Shown: in pieces, positions 6,745 to 11,122 of the stretch
Numbering within the stretch: the stretch's first letter is position 1
How the letters are laid out: each line of letters begins with the position of its first letter
Origin: Fidelibacterota bacterium
GTDB lineage: Bacteria > Pseudomonadota > Alphaproteobacteria > Rhodospirillales > Rhodospirillaceae
DNA length: 11,122 nt
Assembly (NCBI GenBank): GCA_947473445.1
Contig: CANJEU010000032.1
Span: forward strand, 1-11,122
Direction of reading: 5' to 3'
The notes under the pieces: generated by a model
The model's database searches: none
Told to the model about the DNA's origin: nothing
What the model saw: the letters and a program-made list of their open reading frames with translations, nothing else
Program-made: the position numbers and the translations under genes

Positions 6745-8178
6745 TTAGACCGCGGTGCCGCCAACAGTGAGCTGTTCGATTTTCAGGGTCGGTTGCCCGA
6801 CGCCGCAGGGAACGCCCTGGCCGTCCTTGCCGCAGGTGCCGACGCCGGGGTCGAGCTTCATATCGTTGCCGATCATGGAGATCTTGGTCATAGCATCGGG
6901 GCCGTTTCCGATCAGCGTCGCGCCTTTCACCGGGCGGCCGATCTTACCGTTTTCGATCATGTAAGCTTCGGTCGCCGAGAAGACGAATTTGCCAGATGTG
7001 ATGTCGACCTGCCCGCCGCCGAAGTTGACAGCGTAAAGGCCCTTTTTAACCGACGAGATGATTTCATCGGGGTGGCGGTTGCCCCCCAGCATGAAGGTGT
7101 TGGTCATGCGCGGCATCGGATGATGGGCATAGGACTGACGCCGGCCGTTGCCGGTGGGGCGCATGTTCATCAGGCGCGCGTTCAGGCGGTCCTGCAGATA
7201 CCCGGTGAGAATGCCGTCCTCGATGAGGACCGTGCGCGAGGTTGGCGTGCCTTCGTCATCGACCGTCAGCGAGCCGCGGCGATCATGGAATGTGCCGTCG
7301 TCGACCACGGTCACGCCTTTAGACGCGACGCGCTGTCCCATGAGGTTGGAGAAGGCGGAGGTTTTCTTGCGATTGAAATCGCCTTCAAGCCCGTGCCCGA
7401 CCGCTTCGTGCAGAAGAATTCCCGGCCAGCCGGCGCCGAGCACAACTTCCATTTCGCCGCCCGGGGCCTCGACGGCTTCAAGATTGACCAGGGCTTGGCG
7501 CAACGCTTCATCCACCGCGCCTTGCCATGATTCCGTTTTCAGGAATTCGCCGTAGGTCACGCGGCCGCCGGTGCCGAAACTACCCGATTCCATGCGGCCC
7601 TTGTCCTCGACGATGACACTGACGTTCAGGCGCACGAGGGGGCGGATGTCGGACACGTTGTAGCCATCGGGGCGAAGGATATGAACCGCCTGCCACGAGC
7701 CGGAGAGCGAGGCGCTGACCTGTTTGACGCGCGGATCTTTCGCGCGCGCGTAAGCGTCGATCTCGGCGAGGGTCGACACCTTCATATCAAAGGGCACTAT
7801 GGGCAGGGGATTTTCGTCGGTATAGAGCTGCTGGTTCGTGCCCGACGGCGGATCGGCCAGCGTGCCGCCGCGGCCCGCGCGTACGGCGCGCACGGTTTCT
7901 CCGGCCCGCGCGATGGACTGTTCCGTCAGCGTCGTGGAATGGGCAAAGCCCGTGGTTTCGCCGGCGACGGCACGCAGGCCGAAACCTTGCGATGTGTCGA
8001 AGGACGCGTTCTTGATGCGGCCGTCATCGAACGTGAAGCTCTCGGACTGGCAGTACTCGAGATAGAGTTCGCCGTCGTCGCAGCCCTGCAGCGCGTTCGA
8101 GACGATGCGGCTGACGGAACCCTTATCCATGCCGGTCTTGTCGAAGAACAGCGTGTCTGTCGTCTTGATGTCGGCCAT
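6745..8178 (-). CDS. tldD: Metalloprotease subunit TldD
   Basis: TldD is the catalytic, metal-binding half of the TldD/TldE (PmbA) protease, which in enterobacteria trims peptides such as microcin B17 precursor and the antitoxin CcdA. The 477 residues match the family length (about 480). The zinc-binding HEXXXH is HEAVGH at 257-262, within GILLHEAVGHGLEGDF. The C-terminal cysteine motif GTCGKDGQGVPC is at 447-458. The frame extends upstream to 8337 through the ctaA gene, but ATG at 8178 is the start because GGAG lies 7 bases before it and homologues begin there. That ribosome site sits inside the last codons of ctaA, whose stop is 4 bases away, so the two genes are probably translationally coupled. 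No TldE/PmbA gene is present in the window. Acting in the cytoplasm, its native substrate here is unknown. Confidence 0.95.
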   Translation of the reverse strand: MADIKTTDTLFFDKTGMDKGSVSRIVSNALQGCDDGELYLEYCQSESFTFDDGRIKNASFDTSQGFGLRAVAGETTGFAHSTTLTEQSIARAGETVRAVRAGRGGTLADPPSGTNQQLYTDENPLPIVPFDMKVSTLAEIDAYARAKDPRVKQVSASLSGSWQAVHILRPDGYNVSDIRPLVRLNVSVIVEDKGRMESGSFGTGGRVTYGEFLKTESWQGAVDEALRQALVNLEAVEAPGGEMEVVLGAGWPGILLHEAVGHGLEGDFNRKKTSAFSNLMGQRVASKGVTVVDDGTFHDRRGSLTVDDEGTPTSRTVLIEDGILTGYLQDRLNARLMNMRPTGNGRRQSYAHHPMPRMTNTFMLGGNRHPDEIISSVKKGLYAVNFGGGQVDITSGKFVFSATEAYMIENGKIGRPVKGATLIGNGPDAMTKISMIGNDMKLDPGVGTCGKDGQGVPCGVGQPTLKIEQLTVGGTAV

Positions 8179-8182
8179 GGAA

Positions 8183-9280
8183 TTACTCCGCGGGTTCTGC
8201 GTGATACGGTGAAGTGTTGCGCGCTGTGACCGCGGGCGCCGTGCGTTGCGTGTGGGCAAACCAGACGGCCAACGTGAAAAGAATAAGAGCGCCCGCTTGA
8301 TGGGCGAGCGCCAGGCTGAGCGGCACCTGCAATACAAGCGTCGAAATGCCGAGGGCCGCCTGGAGCAGGCCCATTGCCATCATCGCATTAAGGACCGTAC
8401 GCGCGCGGCCCGCGACGGTGCTGCGGGCCCGCCACCACGTGAAAGTGATGACAATGACCAAGCTGATGGCCAGCATGCGATGATTGAACTGCACCGTGGT
8501 CGCGTCCTCGAATGCGCTCATGAACCAGGGTTGCATTGAATAAAGGCCTTCCGGGATCATCTGCCCGTCCATCAGCGGGAACGTATTATAGATAAGGCCT
8601 GCATTGATCCCCGCAACAAAGGCGCCCGCGCCAATTGTCAGCAGCGCGAAAAACGGCAGAAAGCGCGCAACGCGCCGCGTGAGCGGATCAAGGCTTGAAA
8701 CGGGCGCCGGGCGATCATTCGCAAACAGATCAAGCGCGACCCAAAGGATCAATCCGTAGACGGTAAAGGCGAGCGTCAGATGCGCCGCGAGGCGATATTG
8801 TGAGACGTCGGGCCGATCGACGAGGCCGCTGGCCACCATGAACCATCCAAGCGCCCCTTGCAGGCCGCCGAGGATGAATAATCCGCCGAGTTTGTAGGAA
8901 AGTGGCCGGTCGACCGCGCCTTTCCAAAGGAACCACAGCAGCGGGATCGCGAAGGCAAAACCGATCAACCGGCCCCACAGCCGGTGCGTGAACTCGAACG
9001 CATAGATCGTCTTGAAGTCCTCCATCGACATACCGGCATTCTTGAGCCGGTATTCGGGAGACGTCTGATATGCGGAAAACTCTTCCTGCCACTGCGCTTC
9101 ATTCAGCGGCGGCACCATGTGAAGCGGTTTCCACTCAACCATCGACAGACCCGATTCCGTCAGGCGCGTGGCGCCGCCGATCACAACCATGATGAAAATC
9201 ATGGCCGCGCAGAACACGAGCCACCATGCGATGGCGCGCTGGGACGGTTTTTGGGTGGAAGCGGACGGAAAGGTGAGCAT
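8183..9280 (-). CDS. ctaA: Heme A synthase CtaA/Cox15
   Basis: CtaA oxidises the C8 methyl of heme O to a formyl group, giving heme A for aa3-type cytochrome oxidase. The 365 residues match the alphaproteobacterial/mitochondrial Cox15 type. About eight membrane helices are visible. The conserved GGATRLTESGLSMVEWKP (35-52) follows helix 1. The four heme-liganding histidines are in place: H99 (FTHRLWGR), H167 (AAHLTLAF), H267 (FNHRMLA) and H327 (ALAHQAGA). ATG at 9280 was chosen because the preceding 25 in-frame residues (to 9355) look unlike the family. No Shine-Dalgarno precedes it and a small hairpin overlaps the start. It is the first gene of the minus-strand run ctaA, tldD, kinase. No heme O synthase or oxidase subunit gene is in the window. 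Confidence 0.95.
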   Translation of the reverse strand: MLTFPSASTQKPSQRAIAWWLVFCAAMIFIMVVIGGATRLTESGLSMVEWKPLHMVPPLNEAQWQEEFSAYQTSPEYRLKNAGMSMEDFKTIYAFEFTHRLWGRLIGFAFAIPLLWFLWKGAVDRPLSYKLGGLFILGGLQGALGWFMVASGLVDRPDVSQYRLAAHLTLAFTVYGLILWVALDLFANDRPAPVSSLDPLTRRVARFLPFFALLTIGAGAFVAGINAGLIYNTFPLMDGQMIPEGLYSMQPWFMSAFEDATTVQFNHRMLAISLVIVITFTWWRARSTVAGRARTVLNAMMAMGLLQAALGISTLVLQVPLSLALAHQAGALILFTLAVWFAHTQRTAPAVTARNTSPYHAEPAE

Positions 9281-9414
9281 TGGCTTAGCATTAGGCCAAG
9301 CCCCGGCCGCGAACAAGACCGCGCCGGGAAACAATAGTAAACATTGACAACACAAGCCTTTGATCGGCGCCTTCGGCGCGTGTATGACGGCGGCGTCACC
9401 ACTCTGGCATTTTA
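9281..9414. promoter_or_regulatory. Divergent ctaA/glycosyltransferase intergenic region
   Basis: These 134 bases separate two divergent genes. The stretch 9328-9363 is notably A/T-rich and is the likely promoter zone. A plus-strand TTGACA lies at 9344-9349, but no good -10 follows at 16-18 bases. A GCGCC-TTC-GGCGC hairpin lies at 9367-9379, about 35 bases before the glycosyltransferase ATG, and a TTGGC/GCCAA hairpin overlaps the ctaA start (9280-9299). I cannot assign exact promoters. Confidence 0.35.
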
Positions 9415-10149
9415 ATGATTTCGGCTGCGTCTCAGGATTCCACCGTACTTTCCGTTGTCATCCCCGTCCGCGACGAGGCGGGCAATGTTGCCCAATTGGC
9501 CGCCGAAAGTCACGGCGCGCTGAAGGACATCCGCTACGAGATCATTTTCGTCGATGATGGCTCCACCGATGCGACGCCGGCCGAAATCGCCGCTTTGAAC
9601 GATGCGCGGGTGCGGCTCATCTCGCATGCAAAGTCGTGCGGTCAGAGCCAGGCGACCATCACCGGCGTCGATGCCGCGCGGGGCACATGGATCGCCACCC
9701 TCGACGGTGACGGTCAGAACGACCCGGCGGATCTGACTAAACTCATGGTGGCCTGCGCCGCCGCGGGGCCCGAGGGGCATCGCACCCTTTTTATCGGCCG
9801 GCGCAGCTCTCGGCGTGACAATAAGCGCCGGCTCGTCGCCTCAAGGATCGCCAACGGCATTCGGGGCAAGGTGCTGGGAGATGCGACCCCGGACTCCGGC
9901 TGCGGCATAAAATTGCTGTCCCGGGCGCTTTTCCTTGCGCTTCCACGGTTTGATGCGCTCCATCGCTTTATGCCGGCGCTGACGCTACGGGCGGGCGGCA
10001 AAGTCGTTTCCATTCCGGTCGCGCACCGCATGCGTACGCGCGGTGCGTCGAAATACACGATTTGGCGGCGCGGCCTGATCGGGATCGTAGACATGCTGGG
10101 CGTCTTCTGGCTGATGCGCCGGAATACGACGCCAACCCTTAAGTTATGA
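9415..10149 (+). CDS. Family 2 glycosyltransferase, polyprenyl-phosphate sugar transferase type (DPM1/ArnC-like)
   Basis: This 244-residue GT-A fold glycosyltransferase probably moves a sugar from a nucleotide donor to polyprenyl phosphate on the cytoplasmic face. The family features are present: VVIPVRDEAGNV (14-25), nucleotide-binding VDDGSTDAT (46-54), metal-binding DGDGQNDP (97-104), acceptor-side DSGCGIKLLSR (160-170), HRFMP (183-187) and RGASKY (209-214). It resembles the soluble DPM1 catalytic domain. ArnC and GtrB relatives carry two C-terminal helices; here there is only one modest hydrophobic segment at 219-234. The next gene, 10 bases on with GAGAGG overlapping this stop codon, encodes a small LAB_N membrane protein that may supply the membrane part. 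Sugar and final acceptor are unknown; a lipid A or envelope-glycan role is inferred. The ATG at 9415 has a weak ribosome site, but the VVIPVRDE strand begins 13 residues later, fitting this start. Confidence 0.93.
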   Translation: MISAASQDSTVLSVVIPVRDEAGNVAQLAAESHGALKDIRYEIIFVDDGSTDATPAEIAALNDARVRLISHAKSCGQSQATITGVDAARGTWIATLDGDGQNDPADLTKLMVACAAAGPEGHRTLFIGRRSSRRDNKRRLVASRIANGIRGKVLGDATPDSGCGIKLLSRALFLALPRFDALHRFMPALTLRAGGKVVSIPVAHRMRTRGASKYTIWRRGLIGIVDMLGVFWLMRRNTTPTLKL

Positions 10150-10159
10150 GAGGTTCAAG

Positions 10160-10477
10160 ATGAGCTGGTTCCTGGGGTGGTTCGCGACCATGAACCTCAT
10201 GAAGTACATCGGGCTGGGCGGACAGCTGATCTTCGGCTCGCGCTTCTTCGTGCAGTGGTTCGCCAGCGAACGCCTGAAGCGCAGCGTCATCCCGCTCGCT
10301 TTTTGGCACCTAAGCCTTGTCGGCGGGGTGCTGACCCTGGTCTATGCGATTTATATTCAGGAGCCGGTCTTCATCATCGCTCAGGTCGGCGGCGTGCTGA
10401 TCTACAGCCGTAATCTCTACTTCGTTTACCGTGACCGGCGGCAGGCTCACCCCCTTCTCGGACCCGATAGAACCTGA
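10160..10477 (+). CDS. Small LAB_N-domain membrane protein (lipid A biosynthesis N-terminal-like)
   Basis: This 105-residue integral membrane protein matches the LAB_N family, named for the N-terminal domain of some lipid-A-disaccharide synthases. The hallmark is at 26-56: SRFFVQWFASE followed by SVIPLAFWHLSLVGG. About three hydrophobic helices are visible (roughly 14-34, 42-63, 69-88), then a basic tail YRDRRQ. LAB_N proteins often sit beside DPM1/ArnC-like glycosyltransferases, as here, and are thought to assist lipid-linked sugar transfer or flipping; the biochemical role is not established. The gene is 10 bases after the glycosyltransferase with GAGAGG before its ATG, so the two are one operon. 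No ArnT-like transferase follows. A terminator-like hairpin comes directly after. Confidence 0.9.
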   Translation: MSWFLGWFATMNLMKYIGLGGQLIFGSRFFVQWFASERLKRSVIPLAFWHLSLVGGVLTLVYAIYIQEPVFIIAQVGGVLIYSRNLYFVYRDRRQAHPLLGPDRT

Positions 10478-10482
10478 GCTCT

Positions 10483-10504
10483 GGGCCCAAATCGGCCCTT
10501 ATTT
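10483..10504 (+). terminator. Probable weak intrinsic terminator after the LAB_N gene
   Basis: GGGCC (10483-10487) can pair with GGCCC (10494-10498) over a 6-base loop, followed by TTATTT. It begins five bases after the LAB_N stop and ends before the groES promoter. The stem is short (5 GC pairs) and the T-run is interrupted, so termination may be partial. Confidence 0.5.
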
Positions 10505-10517
10505 CATGGCCGCTCCC

Positions 10518-10547
10518 CTTGACTTGAGGGTGGGGGGTAGTTACCTA
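10518..10547 (+). promoter_or_regulatory. groESL promoter
   Basis: CTTGAC (10518-10523; -35 hexamer TTGACT 10519-10524) is followed after 17 bases by TACCTA (10542-10547). The -35 is strong and the -10 poor, a pattern usual for alphaproteobacterial groESL promoters, some of which are also read by the heat-shock sigma factor RpoH. The expected transcript start falls inside the CIRCE operator just downstream, so HrcA binding would block it. Confidence 0.6.
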
Positions 10548-10548
10548 G

Positions 10549-10575
10549 CTGGCACTCGCCGGGCGTGAGTGCTAA
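10549..10575 (+). promoter_or_regulatory. CIRCE operator (HrcA binding site) of groESL
   Basis: The right arm GAGTGCTAA (10567-10575) matches the CIRCE consensus exactly. After the standard 9-base spacer, the left arm CTGGCACTC (10549-10557) matches TTAGCACTC at seven of nine positions. It lies 59 bases before the groES ATG, where the HrcA repressor represses groESL and dissociates under heat stress when GroEL is titrated. Confidence 0.9.
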
Positions 10576-10633
10576 CTGCAGCCCCGTCCGGGGACAAAAC
10601 ACTTTAACTATCAATAAGATAATGGAGGGAAAC

Positions 10634-10921
10634 ATGAAGTTTCGGCCTTTGCATGACCGAGTTCTGGTCGAGCGCGTCGAGTCCGACACCAAGACCAAGG
10701 GCGGCATCATCATTCCGGAGACCGCCCAGGAAAAGCCGATGGAAGGCAAAGTCATCTCCGTCGGTTCGGGCAACCGCGACGAAGCCGGCAAGCTCATTCC
10801 CCTCGATGTGAAGAAGAACGATCGCATCCTCTTCGGCAAGTGGTCGGGCACTGAAGTCAAGATCGACGGCAAAGAGCTGTTGATCATGAAAGAGTCCGAC
10901 ATCATGGGAATCATTGAATAG
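10634..10921 (+). CDS. groES: Co-chaperonin GroES
   Basis: GroES is the 10-kDa heptameric lid of the GroEL folding chamber in the cytoplasm. The 95 residues match the family length throughout: MKFRPLHDRVLVERVE at the start, the mobile loop with TKTKGGIIIPETAQEKP (19-35) that docks on GroEL, GKVISVGSG (40-48), and KESDIMGIIE at the C-terminus. ATG at 10634 is the start: GGAGGG (10624-10629) precedes it and homologues begin MKFRPLHDR. The frame stays open to 10565, but that part overlaps CIRCE and is not translated. It is the first gene of the groESL operon, with groEL 90 bases downstream, and is regulated by the CIRCE/HrcA site. Confidence 0.98.
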   Translation: MKFRPLHDRVLVERVESDTKTKGGIIIPETAQEKPMEGKVISVGSGNRDEAGKLIPLDVKKNDRILFGKWSGTEVKIDGKELLIMKESDIMGIIE

Positions 10922-10928
10922 AGCATTT

Positions 10929-10956
10929 TCAGGCGAAGCGGACACTGCTTCGCTGA
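10929..10956 (+). other. Stem-loop in the groES-groEL intergenic region
   Basis: GCGAAGC (10933-10939) pairs perfectly with GCTTCGC (10947-10953) over a 7-base loop. With one bulged G (10932), the stem extends by TCA/TGA (10929-10931 with 10954-10956). No T-run follows, so it is not a terminator. A heat-dependent mRNA cleavage in the groES-groEL gap is known in Agrobacterium tumefaciens, and this stem-loop is a candidate for the same kind of processing or for 3'-end protection of groES mRNA. Confidence 0.65.
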
Positions 10957-11011
10957 ACAAGATGCGGCCTATCAAGAATCAGCCAGTCCTAGAATAAGAA
11001 AGGGACAACAC

Positions 11012-11122
11012 ATGGCAGCTAAAGACGTAAAATTCGGATCTGACGCGCGTGACCGTATGCTGCGCGGCGTCGACATTCTCGCCAACGCAGTGAAAGTGAC
11101 GCTCGGCCCCAAGGGCCGTAAC
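11012..11122 (+). CDS. groEL: Chaperonin GroEL, N-terminal fragment
   Basis: The first 37 codons of groEL run off the right edge. They read MAAKDVKFGSDARDRMLRGV and then DILANAVKVTLGPKGRN, the standard GroEL start including the TLGPKGRN stretch that contacts ATP. AAAGGGA lies about 8 bases before the ATG. GroEL forms the 14-subunit folding chamber that GroES caps. The 90-base gap after groES holds a stem-loop and no separate promoter that I could see, so groEL is read from the groESL promoter. Confidence 0.97.
   Translation, partial: MAAKDVKFGSDARDRMLRGVDILANAVKVTLGPKGRN

Noticed and set aside
6793..7530. A 245-codon plus-strand frame antisense to tldD.
   Set aside because: No recognisable domain or ribosome site; the TldD reading is full length with its zinc motif.
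8179..8337. N-terminal extension of tldD into ctaA.
   Set aside because: The ATG at 8178 has a good ribosome site and gives the normal family length; the extension is an out-of-frame reading of ctaA.
9344..9372. TTGACA as a promoter for the glycosyltransferase gene.
   Set aside because: The positions 16-18 bases downstream are GC-rich (GGCGCC) with no -10-like hexamer.
10565..10633. N-terminal extension of groES.
   Set aside because: It would begin inside the CIRCE operator, upstream of a strong ribosome site that precedes the conserved MKFRPLHDR start.
1..11122. CRISPR arrays, tRNA or rRNA genes, insertion sequences, attachment sites, toxin-antitoxin or defence genes.
   Set aside because: I looked for direct repeats, transposase or integrase motifs and tRNA-like folds by reading and saw none; the window reads as stable chromosomal core.

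Overview
The window is high-GC DNA from an alphaproteobacterium. The order cannot be fixed from sequence alone. The evidence is a hopanoid gene set (HpnL, HpnM, HpnN, HpnA), a Cox15-type heme A synthase, and a groESL operon with a CIRCE operator downstream of a CTTGAC-type -35. No tRNA, rRNA, insertion sequence, CRISPR array or phage gene is visible. The DNA is almost fully coding; the longest gap is about 155 bases.

Bases 1-4590 hold hopanoid-associated genes in alternating orientation: the first 42 codons of an HpnL-like membrane protein (minus), hpnM (plus), hpnN (minus) and hpnA (plus). HpnM is an MlaC-like periplasmic lipid carrier and HpnN an RND-type inner-membrane transporter. Together they suggest hopanoid movement to the outer membrane. 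HpnA is a sugar epimerase/reductase-like protein tied to hopanoid loci. No squalene-hopene cyclase or squalene synthesis gene lies in the window.

Bases 4591-5243 carry a small exported PAP2 phosphatase. It is preceded by a 77-base leader with a near-perfect Shine-Dalgarno sequence that serves an eight-codon mini-ORF rather than the phosphatase.

Bases 5245-9280 are a minus-strand run read as ctaA, tldD, then a membrane histidine kinase. CtaA makes heme A for cytochrome oxidase, TldD is half of a metalloprotease pair, and the kinase has no response regulator nearby. ctaA and tldD are 4 bases apart and look translationally coupled.

Bases 9415-10477 hold a DPM1/ArnC-like family 2 glycosyltransferase and a small LAB_N membrane protein, probably a lipid-linked sugar transferase pair. 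A weak terminator-like hairpin follows. Bases 10478-11122 hold the groESL operon: a housekeeping-like promoter overlapping CIRCE, complete groES, a stem-loop in the groES-groEL gap, and the first 37 codons of groEL.

Most genes are well-known envelope or housekeeping families. I did not find a clearly new system. The items most worth a second look are the phosphatase leader, the glycosyltransferase/LAB_N pair, the groES-groEL stem-loop and the orphan kinase.
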